Positions 8,791 through 16,442 are shown, counted from the first letter of the stretch. The stretch is DNA of 34,151 nt from JACVRW01 sp035705985 (GCA_035705985.1 DASSVP010000215.1:1-34151), one strand, 5' to 3'. The notes: a model not told the origin generated them from the sequence alone. Made by a program: numbers and translations.

Positions 8791-9624
8791 ATGCTGGCCG
8801 CTGCCGTTCAACTGCAATGCACGACCGACACCGAGGCCAACCTCGCGTCGGCGGAGCGCCTTACCCGTGACGCGGTCGCCGACGGCGCCGAGCTCGTAGT
8901 GCTGCCGGAGCGGCTCGACATCCGCGGCGCAGCAAAGCACTACCGCGCCGGCGCCGAGCCACTCGACGGGCGCGCGGTGAGCTGGGCGCGTGAGCTCGCG
9001 GCGGAGCTCGGCATCGACCTCGTAGCGGGCTCCGTGGCCGAGCGGCGCGAGGGCCGCGAGCGCGTGTCGAACACGTCCGTGCACGTCGGCCCCGACGGGG
9101 AGATCCGCGCCGTCTACCGCAAGATCCACATGTTCGACGTGGAGGTCGGCGGGGTGGACTACCGGGAGTCCGAGCACTCGGAGCCCGCCGCCGAGGTGGT
9201 GCTCTCGGAGACCGCCGGAGGCGTCCCCCTAGGCCTCAGCATCTGCTACGACCTCCGCTTCCCGGAGCTGTACCGGATCCTCGCGCTGCGCGGCGCCCGC
9301 ATCGTGACGGTGCCGGCGAACTTCACGCGCGTGACCGGCGAGGCGCACTGGGAGGTCCTCCTGCGCGCCCGCGCGATTGAGGACCAGGTCTTCGTGATCG
9401 CGCCCGGGCAGGGAAACCGGCAGGGCCCCGAGGGCGACAGCTACGGCAACTCGATGATCGTCGACCCGTGGGGCGAGGTGCTCGCGCGCGCCCCGGCCGA
9501 GGGCGAGCACGCGATCGTCGCCGAGCTCGACCTCGCGCGCCAGGATGAGGTGCGCGAGAAGCTGCCGAGCCTCGCCAACCGCGTCGAGGCCGCGTACCGC
9601 TGGCCCGAAAGGGTGACCGCCTGA
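8791..9624 (+). CDS. Carbon-nitrogen hydrolase, Nit1/deaminated-glutathione-amidase-like
   Basis: 277 residues. The ATG at 8791 follows a GAGAGGG site; the frame is open far upstream only because GC-rich frames lack stops. The Glu-Lys-Cys triad of the nitrilase superfamily is visible in LVVLPE, YRKIHMFDV and SICYDLRFPELYR. The AHWEVLLRARAIE and SYGNSMIVDPWGEVLA blocks resemble Nit1/Nit2, which hydrolyse omega-amides such as deaminated glutathione. Actinobacteria generally lack glutathione, so the natural amide may be different. It is translationally coupled to a TetR gene (TGATG, 1-nt overlap), and both lie behind a perfect palindrome. Confidence 0.9.
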   Translation: MLAAAVQLQCTTDTEANLASAERLTRDAVADGAELVVLPERLDIRGAAKHYRAGAEPLDGRAVSWARELAAELGIDLVAGSVAERREGRERVSNTSVHVGPDGEIRAVYRKIHMFDVEVGGVDYRESEHSEPAAEVVLSETAGGVPLGLSICYDLRFPELYRILALRGARIVTVPANFTRVTGEAHWEVLLRARAIEDQVFVIAPGQGNRQGPEGDSYGNSMIVDPWGEVLARAPAEGEHAIVAELDLARQDEVREKLPSLANRVEAAYRWPERVTA

Positions 9625-10256
9625 TGGCCACCGCCCCGAGGAACGCCCTCGACAAGCGGCGCATGATCCTCGACGCCGCGGTGCGCGTGTTCGCGCGCCA
9701 GGGCTTCCACCACTGCCGCGTCTCCGACGTGGCCGACGAGGCGGGCGTGGCGTACGGGCTCGTGTACCACTACTTCGACTCGAAGGAGGAGATCCTCAAC
9801 ACGCTCTTCCTCGAGCGCTGGGGCGTGATGCTCGACGCGATCGGCGAGATCGACGCGCGCGACATCCCCTCGCGCGAGAAGCTGCGCTCGGTCGCCGGCT
9901 TCATCATCGACTCGTACCGCCACGACCCCGACCTGATGAAGGTGATCATCGTCGAGGTCACGCGGGCGGCGAACTCGTTCGGAGCGCTGCACCTCGCCGA
10001 GATCCGCAAGGCCTACGAGGGCATCGCCGCGATCGTCGAGGCGGCCCGTGAGGAGGGCTCCTTCAAGTCGGACATCCCCTCCGAGTTCGCCGCGATGTGC
10101 TTCTACGGAGCGATCGAGCAGCTGCTCACCGGGTGGATCTTCGAGGTGCTCCCGCGCACCGACGACGAGTTCGAGCGCGCCAAGGACCTGATCGTCGAGG
10201 CGATCTGCGGCGGGCTCGAGAACGGTGTCACGGGTCACGGCCCGGCGTCTGGTTGA
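9624..10256 (+). CDS. TetR/AcrR family transcriptional regulator
   Basis: 210 residues; ATG shares one base with the preceding stop. The N-terminal helix-turn-helix domain is clear: RRMILDAAVRVFARQGFH, then VSDVADEAGVAYGLVYHYF and SKEEIL, about residues 12-58. The C-terminal ligand-binding part is all-helical, and its type (FAAMCFYGAIEQLLTGW) resembles acyl-CoA-responsive FadR-like TetR repressors; that ligand is an inference. The 20-bp palindrome upstream of the operon is the obvious binding site, implying autoregulation and perhaps control of the divergent DUF2804 unit. Confidence 0.93.
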   Translation: MATAPRNALDKRRMILDAAVRVFARQGFHHCRVSDVADEAGVAYGLVYHYFDSKEEILNTLFLERWGVMLDAIGEIDARDIPSREKLRSVAGFIIDSYRHDPDLMKVIIVEVTRAANSFGALHLAEIRKAYEGIAAIVEAAREEGSFKSDIPSEFAAMCFYGAIEQLLTGWIFEVLPRTDDEFERAKDLIVEAICGGLENGVTGHGPASG

Positions 10257-10267
10257 ATCAGGCGCCT

Positions 10268-10405
10268 ATGGACAACGACATCGTCAAGCGGCTCATGTGG
10301 GGCGGCCTGCTGGCCGGCCTGGGCGCGCTGACCACGATCGTGGCGAACAAGATCGCCACCGAGATCTGGGTGCGGATCTTCGACGAGGACCCTCCGATCG
10401 ACTGA
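10268..10405 (+). CDS. Small membrane protein (DUF4235-like), 45 residues
   Basis: A 45-residue frame starting at ATG 10268, 11 nt after the TetR stop, and overlapping the next start by one base (TGATG). It has one hydrophobic stretch (LMWGGLLAGLGALTTIVA) followed by KIATEIWVRIFDEDPP. This resembles the short DUF4235-type proteins often found beside phage-holin-like/DUF3618 genes in actinobacteria; the match is by pattern only. The function is unknown; an envelope role is inferred from the neighbours. Confidence 0.68.
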   Translation: MDNDIVKRLMWGGLLAGLGALTTIVANKIATEIWVRIFDEDPPID

Positions 10406-10581
10406 TGGCCGACGACGAGCCCACCCGCCAGTACGACCCCGCCGAGGAGACCGCGTCCGAGGCCCCGCTGAGCGTTGGCGCGGAGGACGACCCGTTCGCC
10501 GAGCGCCCGGAGGCGTTCGTGGGCGCGGCGTTCGCCGGGGGCCTCATGCTCGCCATGATCCTGCGACGATTCGCGCGATGA
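10405..10581 (+). CDS. Small membrane-anchored protein, 58 residues
   Basis: ATG 10405 shares one base with the preceding stop, and the TGA at 10579-10581 overlaps the next ATG by 4 bp. The first ~35 residues are acidic and probably disordered; the last ~22 (AFVGAAFAGGLMLAMILRRF) form a single membrane helix with a basic end, so the tail should be cytosolic. Short proteins of this shape often precede holin-like and DUF3618 genes. I do not recognise a named family. Confidence 0.7.
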   Translation: MADDEPTRQYDPAEETASEAPLSVGAEDDPFAERPEAFVGAAFAGGLMLAMILRRFAR

Positions 10582-11051
10582 CCACGAACGGACCCACGCC
10601 CCAGGACGACGCCTCGAAGTCGCTGGGCGAGATCGTCGCCGACGTCTCGGAGAAGGCCTCGCTGCTCGTCCGGCAGGAGATCGAGCTCGCGAAGGCGGAG
10701 GTGAGCGAGAAGGTCGGGAAGCTGGCGAAGGGCGCGGCCATCGCCGGCGCGGCGGGCGTGTTCCTGATTTTCGCCGTGACGATGTTCTTCCACGGGCTCG
10801 CGTGGCTCCTGAACGACGTGTTCGGCTGGAACGACAACGCCTACATCGGCTTCGGAGTGGTGACCCTCGCGCTCGTGCTGCTCGCGATGCTCGCCGCCTT
10901 CATTGCGTTCCGCCTGTTCAAGAAGGGCGCGCCGCCCACGCCGGACATGGCCATCGAGGAGGCGAAGCGCACCCGTGCCGACCTCGAGGCGCAGGTCGAG
11001 CGCGACCAGCTCGAGCGGGGCCTCGAACGCGGCGAGGAGCTCAGGGCGTAG
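10578..11051 (+). CDS. Phage holin-like family protein (Phage_holin_3_6/DUF1469 type)
   Basis: 157 residues. The N-terminal amphipathic region (SLGEIVADVSEKASLLVRQE, IELAKAEVSEKVGKL) is typical of the family. It is followed by two membrane helices at about residues 50-75 and 90-115, then a charged coiled-coil tail (KRTRADLEAQVERDQLERGL). Despite the name, chromosomal members are not phage lysis genes; they sit in envelope cassettes with DUF3618 and are of unknown function. Coupled to neighbours by ATGA upstream and a 1-nt TAGTG overlap downstream. Confidence 0.88.
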   Translation: MTTNGPTPQDDASKSLGEIVADVSEKASLLVRQEIELAKAEVSEKVGKLAKGAAIAGAAGVFLIFAVTMFFHGLAWLLNDVFGWNDNAYIGFGVVTLALVLLAMLAAFIAFRLFKKGAPPTPDMAIEEAKRTRADLEAQVERDQLERGLERGEELRA

Positions 11052-11278
11052 TGGCTCGAGGCCAGAGCCCGGAGATGATCCGGGCGTCGATACAGGAGAC
11101 GCGCCGCGAGCTGACCTTCTCGGTCAATGACCTGCGTTCGAAGGTCAACGAGCTCACGAACTGGCGTGGGCAGCTCGTGCGCAACCGCAGGGCCGCGCTG
11201 ATCGGCGCGGCGGTCGCAGGCTTCGTGGTCGGCGGCGGGGTGGCTGCGACCGTCTCCATCATCTCCGGCCGCAGGTAA
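11051..11278 (+). CDS. DUF3618-like protein, 75 residues
   Basis: GTG 11051 shares one base with the previous TAG. The pattern PEMIRASIQETRRELTFSV, then NDLRSKVNEL, is the DUF3618 signature, which normally reads as a Pro-Glu-x-Ile-Arg helix followed by an ETRxEL helix. A C-terminal membrane helix follows (AALIGAAVAGFVVGGGVAA). It is probably anchored in the membrane with the helical part in the cytosol. It ends the four-gene cassette; hairpins follow within 60 nt. Confidence 0.82.
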   Translation: MARGQSPEMIRASIQETRRELTFSVNDLRSKVNELTNWRGQLVRNRRAALIGAAVAGFVVGGGVAATVSIISGRR

Positions 11279-11309
11279 TCGGCGCCTGGAAGGCGCCTCT
11301 TCATCAAGG

Positions 11310-11329
11310 CGCGGGCATGGATGCCCGCG
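11310..11329 (+). terminator. Hairpin after the holin/DUF3618 cassette
   Basis: CGCGGGCAT and ATGCCCGCG are perfect 9-bp arms around a 2-nt GG centre (a loop of at least 4 nt would open the innermost pair). A second GGCGCC-loop-GGCGCC hairpin at 11281-11297 is followed by TCTTC. Either could end the upstream transcript; neither has a real T tract. Confidence 0.45.
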
Positions 11330-11371
11330 GACTACTAAGCTGCGGCGCGCCGCTTAACCCAAAGTCAACTT

Positions 11372-11377
11372 AGGAGG
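11372..11377 (+). promoter_or_regulatory. Strong ribosome binding site at unusual distance
   Basis: AGGAGG is the strongest Shine-Dalgarno match in the window, but it lies 13 nt before the ATG at 11391, further than the usual 5-9 nt. No ATG/GTG/TTG in the same frame lies closer. Confidence 0.6.
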
Positions 11378-11390
11378 CTGGGAACCCCCC

Positions 11391-12140
11391 ATGAAGCTGA
11401 TTGGCGCTGGTCAGCCGCGCACGGCGACCACGACCCAGATGATCGCGCTCGAGATGCTCGGGCTGCCCTGTTACCACATGCGCGACATGATGTCGGACCT
11501 CGAGACGAGCGTTCCGCAGTGGCGCAAGGCGTTCGAGGGTGACGCGGACTGGGACGAGATCTTCGCCGGCAAGGAGTCGACGGTCGACTGGCCTGCCGCG
11601 TGGCACTACCGCGAGCTGATCGACGTCTACCCGGACGCCAAGGTCCTGCTGAGCGTGCGCTCCGCGGACGGCTGGGTGAACAGCATGGAGAACACGATCA
11701 CTCAGATCTTCTTCCGCGACACGCTCATGCATCACCTCGCTCGGGCGCAGTACCACATCGACCCGAACTACGCCGCCTGGATCGACCTCCTGACCGACAT
11801 GAACTTCGGCGAGGAGCGCGGCGCCTGGCGGGGCACGAACGGCGACCCGCAGAAGATGGCCGAGGCGTACGAGCGCTGGAATCAGGAGGTCAAGGACACC
11901 GTGCCGGCGGACCGCCTGCTCGTGTGGGACCCGAAGGACGGCTGGGAGCCGCTCTGCGAGTTCCTCGAGGTATCGGTGCCCGAGACGCCGCTCCCGCACG
12001 TCAACGACACGGAGAACTTCCAGAAGAACCTCATCATGGGCCCCGCCATCGGCGCGATCAACGCGTGGTGGGAGGAGAACGGTCCGCCCGAGGATCTGGC
12101 CGAGAAGCGACCGGCCGGTCCGGCGGCTGCATCGGCGTAG
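11391..12140 (+). CDS. Sulfotransferase family protein (Sulfotransfer_4-like)
   Basis: 249 residues from ATG. The start LIGAGQPRTATTT corresponds to the 5'-phosphosulfate-binding loop (GxPRTGTTS) of PAPS-dependent sulfotransferases. CYHMRDM, the VDWPAAWHYRELIDVYPDAK block and LLSVRSADGWVNSMENTI (3'-phosphate-binding Arg/Ser region) fit the Sulfotransfer_4 group, which also has PCYHM and TVRDPExW motifs. The acceptor is unknown. The last 27 codons lie opposite the C-terminal codons of the convergent flippase gene. It has its own strong ribosome site and is separated from the upstream cassette by hairpins, so it is probably monocistronic. Confidence 0.87.
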   Translation: MKLIGAGQPRTATTTQMIALEMLGLPCYHMRDMMSDLETSVPQWRKAFEGDADWDEIFAGKESTVDWPAAWHYRELIDVYPDAKVLLSVRSADGWVNSMENTITQIFFRDTLMHHLARAQYHIDPNYAAWIDLLTDMNFGEERGAWRGTNGDPQKMAEAYERWNQEVKDTVPADRLLVWDPKDGWEPLCEFLEVSVPETPLPHVNDTENFQKNLIMGPAIGAINAWWEENGPPEDLAEKRPAGPAAASA

Positions 12141-13149
12141 GCTCCGGCGGCGGCTCGACCTCGGCGATGCCGTAGCGCCGCCGGTGCACCACCGCCGCAA
12201 CGGCGCCCGCCGGGATCGGCAGCCAGAACGAGACGAGGCGGTAGGCGAGCGTCGCCACGACGGCGGCGCCCGCCCCGACTCCCGCGAGCGCCAGCGTTCC
12301 CGTCAGGCCCGCCTCCACGAAGCCGAGCCCGCCGGGCGTGAGCGGCATCGTGCCGAGCAGCTGCGCCGCGCAGAACGCGAGCAGGACGAGTGACGGGCGC
12401 GGCTCGGCGCCGAGCGCGTACAGCACCGCGATCAGCGTGAGGTAGTCGAGCACCCAGCGGCCCGCGGCGAGCAGCAATGCCTCCCACCACTGGCGCCCGA
12501 GCACGCGGATCACGATGTCGCGCTCCCGTAGGAGCCGCTCGGGAAGGCCGGTGACCGGCTCGTGGTGCCGGCGCACGCGGTTGTAGACCGCCTGTGCCGC
12601 CCGGCCGACGAGCACGAGCGGGCGGTCCCAGATCACGGCCGCGGCGCCCGCAGCCACCATCAGCACGAACAGCACGGCGCCGCCGAGAGCGGCGCGCGTG
12701 AGGTGCGGGTCGACGGCTGCTCCGCCGATGATGGCCGGCAGGGCGAGCAGCGGCAGGGCCAGGAGCGTCCCGAATACGAGCAGCGAGGACGCCGTCATCC
12801 CCGACGCCGCGGCAGCGGGGGGGACCCCGCCGCGCACCAGCATCGCGTACTGCATCGCGCCGGCGGCGGCCACGCCCCCGGGCACGACGCGCCCGAAGGA
12901 GTTGGAGGCCAGCTGCGAGGTCACCACCGGGCCCCAGTGCTCGGCGCGCACGGCGAGGCGCTGCACGCCCCAGATGCACGCGTAGCTGCCCACCTGGAGC
13001 GCCACCATCGCGATGAACCAGAGCGGGCTGATCTCGTCGAGCTCGTCGAAAGCGCCGAACACCTCGAGCAGCGCGGGCGCGAGCAGGTACAGCGAGATCC
13101 CCGTGACCGCGAGCAGCAGTCCGCGGCGGGTGAGCGCGCCCGGCGTCAT
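12058..13149 (-). CDS. YbhN/UPF0104 family flippase-like membrane protein
   Basis: 363 residues with about eight hydrophobic segments from residue 10 to 315, then a Pro/Arg-rich cytosolic tail of ~40 residues. Family motifs: QLASNSFGRVVPGGVAAAG (SxxGRxxPGG) and GTMPLTPGGLGFVEAG. This is the membrane domain of lysylphosphatidylglycerol synthases and of AglD/YbhN-type proteins, thought to flip or transport lipid-linked substrates. It is last in a minus-strand unit, 10 nt after the AI-2E-type permease stop. A TAGCCT box overlaps that stop 7 nt before its ATG, so a separate leaderless start is possible. Its 3' end overlaps the sulfotransferase gene by 83 bp. Confidence 0.88.
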   Translation of the reverse strand: MTPGALTRRGLLLAVTGISLYLLAPALLEVFGAFDELDEISPLWFIAMVALQVGSYACIWGVQRLAVRAEHWGPVVTSQLASNSFGRVVPGGVAAAGAMQYAMLVRGGVPPAAAASGMTASSLLVFGTLLALPLLALPAIIGGAAVDPHLTRAALGGAVLFVLMVAAGAAAVIWDRPLVLVGRAAQAVYNRVRRHHEPVTGLPERLLRERDIVIRVLGRQWWEALLLAAGRWVLDYLTLIAVLYALGAEPRPSLVLLAFCAAQLLGTMPLTPGGLGFVEAGLTGTLALAGVGAGAAVVATLAYRLVSFWLPIPAGAVAAVVHRRRYGIAEVEPPPEPTPMQPPDRPVASRPDPRADRSPPTTR

Positions 13150-13159
13150 TGGCGGGAGG

Positions 13160-14233
13160 CTACGCGGGGGCGGGCGGTACCGGTGGCTGAGCCTCTGTCC
13201 GCTTGAGCGAGAACGTGCGCAGGTCGACGTACTCGCGCACCAGGATCTGAATCGACGCCGCGATCGGAATCGCGATGATCGCGCCCATCACGCCGAGCAG
13301 CGTGCCTCCGAACAGCACGGCCACGATCGTGACGAACGGGTGCACGTTCACCGTGCGCTTCTGGATCTGCGGCTGGATCAGGTTGTTCTCGAGCTGCTGG
13401 TAGACGATCGCCCAGACCGCCCAGATGATCGTCGTGGTCGGAAAGTCCTCGAAGAGGGTCACGACACCGATGATCACCGCGGCGATGGTCGCGCCCACCA
13501 TCGGGATGAGCGACATCAGGCCGGCCAGGACGGCCAGCGGGCCGCTGAACGGGACCCCGAGGATGGTCAGGACGATGTAGGTCGCCACCCCCGCGATCAC
13601 GGCGATGGTGAGCGCGCCCGCGACGTAGCCGCTTACCGCGCCCGCCATGTGCTCGAGCGAGCGGCGGAGCCGGTCCCGCTGCGCCGGCGGCCGCGAGGCG
13701 ATGATCGATTGAACCCACGTGTGCCCGCTTCCGAGCAGGAAGGCGGTCATGACGAGGATCGTGAGGAGCGCGAACAGCGAGCTGACGATCCCGAACCCGA
13801 TGTCGCGCAGCGTCCCGGCCGCCCCACCCAGGCGCTCCGGGAGCTTGGCGGCCTCCTCCTCGAGCTTGCCGGTGATGTCGTAGTCCTCGTTCAGGTTCCG
13901 CAGCCGCTCGTTCTCCTGGACGAACTCGGTCACGTCGTCGGCATACTGCGGCACGTTCTCGGCGAAGTTGTTGGCCTCCGTGATGAGCGGCGGGACGATC
14001 AGCGCGATCAGGAGGATCGGGATCAGCAGCAGGCCGACGTAGACGACCGCGATCGCCAGCCCGCGCTTCATGTGGCGAGCGGCCCGGTTCACGAGCGGGG
14101 ACAGCGCGACCGCCAGGAAGATGGAGATCAGCAGCCAACTGATCGGCTTCCGCAGGAGGAACAGCAGGTAGAGGATGAGGGCCACGCACACGATCACGAT
14201 CACGGTGCGCACGATCGACCTGATGGTCAGCAT
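13160..14233 (-). CDS. AI-2E family transporter (PerM/YdiK-type permease)
   Basis: 357 residues; ATG at 14233 begins MLTIRSIVRTVIVIV, and the open frame further upstream runs antisense-like through degV and is not used. About eight membrane helices: pairs at residues 8-60, a long soluble loop at about 90-150 (EFVQENERLRNLNEDYDITG), then helices to ~330. GPLAVLAGLMSLIPMVGAT, QQLENNLIQPQIQKRTVNVH and GVMGAIIAIPIAA are the family signature. Members export signals, ions or small solutes, and the substrate is not predictable. It is between degV (32 nt upstream) and a flippase gene. Confidence 0.92.
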   Translation of the reverse strand: MLTIRSIVRTVIVIVCVALILYLLFLLRKPISWLLISIFLAVALSPLVNRAARHMKRGLAIAVVYVGLLLIPILLIALIVPPLITEANNFAENVPQYADDVTEFVQENERLRNLNEDYDITGKLEEEAAKLPERLGGAAGTLRDIGFGIVSSLFALLTILVMTAFLLGSGHTWVQSIIASRPPAQRDRLRRSLEHMAGAVSGYVAGALTIAVIAGVATYIVLTILGVPFSGPLAVLAGLMSLIPMVGATIAAVIIGVVTLFEDFPTTTIIWAVWAIVYQQLENNLIQPQIQKRTVNVHPFVTIVAVLFGGTLLGVMGAIIAIPIAASIQILVREYVDLRTFSLKRTEAQPPVPPAPA

Positions 14234-14265
14234 CAGGGCGGTATTCGCCCCGCCGGGTCTGCCTC

Positions 14266-15135
14266 CTACTCGATGAAGGCGCGAGGCACGGCGCCGGTGC
14301 CGAGCAGCCCGGGCCCCGTGTGGGCCGAGAGCACGGGCCCGATCTCGCTGACGATCGTCGGTGGGGTGCCGTACACCTCCTGGCAGCGCTCCACGAGCGC
14401 GGCGCACTGCTCCGGCGCGTTGATGTGCTGTGCGGACCACGCGTTGTCGCCCGAATCCGCGCACGAGCGCGCGTACTCCACGAGGCGCTCGAACATCCGG
14501 CTCGACGTGCGCACTCGCTCGACGGGCGTCATCTCGTTCTCGACCGTGAGGATCGGCTTCACGCGCAGCGTGGACCCGATCCACGCGCTCGCGGCGCCGA
14601 TGCGCCCGCCTCGTTTCAGGAACTCGAGCGTGTCGATCGCGAACCAGAGCTTCAGCTGCTTGCGCGCCTCGGCCACGTGGTCCGCGACCTCCTTGGCGCT
14701 CCCGCCGTCGGCCGCTGCCTTCGCGGCCGCGAGCACCATGAAGCCGAGGCCGCCGGCCGCGGTCGTGGAGTCCACCACCTCGATGCGCTCGCCGCCCTTG
14801 CCGTCGCGGGTGAGCGCCTCCTTGGCCTGGCGCGCCGCCTCGGGGGTCCCGGAGAGGCCTCCTGAGATGTGCACCGACACGACCTCGCCACCGCCGGCGA
14901 GCAGCGGCTCGAAGGCGGACGTGAAGTCGCCGACGCTCGGCTGCGACGTCGTGGGGAGCTTCTCCGCGGTGCGGAGCTCCTCGAAGAACGCCGGGTAGTC
15001 GGTGATCTCGATCTCGGGGACCGTCCGATCGCCGCCGAAGACGACGTACAACGGCACGACCTCGATCCGGTGGCGGTCGATCAGCTCCGGCGGGAGGTAC
15101 GAGGTGCTGTCGGTCACCACCGCAACGGGGGACAT
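14266..15135 (-). CDS. DegV family fatty-acid-binding protein
   Basis: 289 residues from ATG. VAVVTDSTSYLPPELI, the VPLYVVFGG segment, TSQPSVGDF, SVHISGGLSGT and VVDSTTAAGG follow the DegV order, and the second lobe has IDTLEFLKRGGRIG. In firmicutes, DegV/FakB proteins bind fatty acids and present them to a FakA kinase; no fakA is in the window. It is the first gene of a minus-strand unit with a permease and a flippase. TAGGCT lies 9 nt before its ATG, diverging from the epimerase gene across 77 bp. Confidence 0.93.
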   Translation of the reverse strand: MSPVAVVTDSTSYLPPELIDRHRIEVVPLYVVFGGDRTVPEIEITDYPAFFEELRTAEKLPTTSQPSVGDFTSAFEPLLAGGGEVVSVHISGGLSGTPEAARQAKEALTRDGKGGERIEVVDSTTAAGGLGFMVLAAAKAAADGGSAKEVADHVAEARKQLKLWFAIDTLEFLKRGGRIGAASAWIGSTLRVKPILTVENEMTPVERVRTSSRMFERLVEYARSCADSGDNAWSAQHINAPEQCAALVERCQEVYGTPPTIVSEIGPVLSAHTGPGLLGTGAVPRAFIE

Positions 15136-15144
15136 GCGCGGGGC

Positions 15145-15150
15145 AGCCTA
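15145..15150 (-). promoter_or_regulatory. -10 box (TAGGCT) of the degV unit
   Basis: TAGGCT on the minus strand ends 9 nt before the ATG at 15135; the overlapping TATAGG is an alternative register. The spacing implies no leader or a very short one. Confidence 0.5.
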
Positions 15151-15198
15151 TACGCGCAAGCACCGGGCCGAGCCCGGTGCGCAGCGATGCTTTCCCCC

Positions 15199-15204
15199 TA
15201 CACT
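15199..15204 (+). promoter_or_regulatory. -10 box (TACACT) that decides a TTG start
   Basis: TACACT ends 8 nt before the TTG at 15213, so transcription would start at the start codon. This supports TTG 15213 over the in-frame GTG at 15177, which lies upstream of the box. Confidence 0.6.
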
Positions 15205-15212
15205 CGGCCGCC

Positions 15213-16289
15213 TTGGCCCGCGTGCTCGTATCCGGCGCAACCGGCTTCATCGGGTCGCACGTCGCGCATCTGCTCGCCGAGCGCGGGGACGACGTGACGC
15301 TCGGGGTGCAGGAGGGCTCGTCGGACGCGTCCATCGCGGACCTCGACTGCCGCCGTGTGAAGCTCGATGTCTGCGACCGGCGCTCGGTGCGGCGCGCGCT
15401 GAGGGGTGTCTCGCGCGTCTTCCACTGCGCGGGCGTCACGTCCGTGCGGCCGGCGGACACCGAGCTGCTCTTCAAGGTGAACGTGGGCGGCACGAAGCTC
15501 GTGATGGAGGAGTGCCTCCGGGCGGAGGTCGAGCGTGTGATCTACACGTCGAGCGCGGCGGCGATCGGGCCGGCGGCGAACGGGAAGGCCGCCGTGGAGA
15601 CGCAGCTGTTCACGGCGGCGCGGCTCGGGATCCCGTACGTGAACTCGGTCCACGAGGCGGAGGTCGAGGCGATGCGGGTGGCGGCGCACGGGCTGCCGCT
15701 CGTGTGCGTGAACCCGGCGATCTGCCTCGGCTCGGGCGACCACCTGCTGTCGTCCACCCGGCTCGTGCGGAGCTTCCTGCTCGGGCGGGTGCCGGTGTAC
15801 ACCGACGGCGCGGTGGGGATCGTGGACGTTCGCGACGCGGCCGCGGGCCACCTGCTCGCCGAATTGCGCGGCGAGGTCGGCGAGCGCTACCTGCTCTCGG
15901 GGCGGAACTTCACCTTCGAGCGGCTGTTCGCGGACCTGGGCCGGCTATCCGGCGTGCCGACCCCCGTGCGGATTCCGCCGCGCGCGGCGGAGGCCGCCGC
16001 GGCCGTGCTGGGGGCGGGCGGCCGCGCGTGGCCGCTCACGCCGTCCGAGGTGAGGGCGGCCGGCAACCGCTGGACGTACCGGGCCACGAAGGCGCAGCGC
16101 GTGCTCGGCTGGAAGGCGAGGCCGCACGAGGAGACGCTCGAAGCGACAGTCGCCTGGCACATGGAGCGCGAGCACGAGCGGATCGCACGCACGCGGCGCT
16201 CACAGCAGCTGCAGTACCGCGTCGCCGGCGCGGCGCTGGGGGTGGCGGAGGGGGCGGCGGGCGTGGTGAAGCGGGCGGTGGGGCGCTAG
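15213..16289 (+). CDS. NAD(P)-dependent epimerase/dehydratase-like SDR, catalytic Lys missing
   Basis: 358 residues from TTG, which puts the glycine-rich loop at residues 8-14 (GATGFIG), the normal distance from the N terminus. It is an extended SDR: LDVCD, FHCAGVTSV, NVGGTKLVMEEC, VIYTSSAAAIG (catalytic Ser region), NPAICLGSGD, and VDVRDAAAGHLLA. The active-site YxxxK reads Y142-V-N-S-V146 followed by HEAE; close relatives have YxxSKxxAE. The Lys codon is replaced by GTC, three base changes from AAG. The protein may still bind dinucleotide but is unlikely to use the standard mechanism. The C-terminal ~60 residues are basic and helical. The substrate is unknown. Confidence 0.87.
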   Translation: MARVLVSGATGFIGSHVAHLLAERGDDVTLGVQEGSSDASIADLDCRRVKLDVCDRRSVRRALRGVSRVFHCAGVTSVRPADTELLFKVNVGGTKLVMEECLRAEVERVIYTSSAAAIGPAANGKAAVETQLFTAARLGIPYVNSVHEAEVEAMRVAAHGLPLVCVNPAICLGSGDHLLSSTRLVRSFLLGRVPVYTDGAVGIVDVRDAAAGHLLAELRGEVGERYLLSGRNFTFERLFADLGRLSGVPTPVRIPPRAAEAAAAVLGAGGRAWPLTPSEVRAAGNRWTYRATKAQRVLGWKARPHEETLEATVAWHMEREHERIARTRRSQQLQYRVAGAALGVAEGAAGVVKRAVGR

Positions 16290-16436
16290 CCCGGTGGGTC
16301 GGCGCCCGCCACCTCCGGGCCAAGGAGGCGGCGGCGCCGTGGGTTCCCGCGAGTGCCAGGAGGGCCATACACACGAGCCCGGGGCGAAGCTTTATGAACT
16401 CGTCTGAACCTCTCACGGGTTGGCGGATGCGTCAAA

Positions 16437-16442
16437 TACCCT
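16437..16442 (+). promoter_or_regulatory. -10 box (TACCCT), leaderless promoter
   Basis: TACCCT ends 7 nt before the GTG at 16450, in an AT-richer patch (GTCAAATACC). It supports GTG 16450 as the start rather than the in-frame codon at 16420 upstream of the box. Confidence 0.55.

Noticed and set aside
10578..11051. Holin-like gene as evidence of prophage
   Set aside because: The neighbours are DUF3618 and small membrane proteins, not phage structural or lysis genes, and no integrase or attachment site is seen.
13013..14998. Plus-strand open frame of 661 codons
   Set aside because: It lies opposite the flippase, permease and degV genes and its sequence (Asp/Arg/His-rich) resembles nothing.
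16036..16416. Minus-strand frame with a signal-peptide-like start
   Set aside because: After ~25 hydrophobic residues it becomes Pro/Arg-rich and runs antisense through the epimerase gene; no promoter box or family match supports it.
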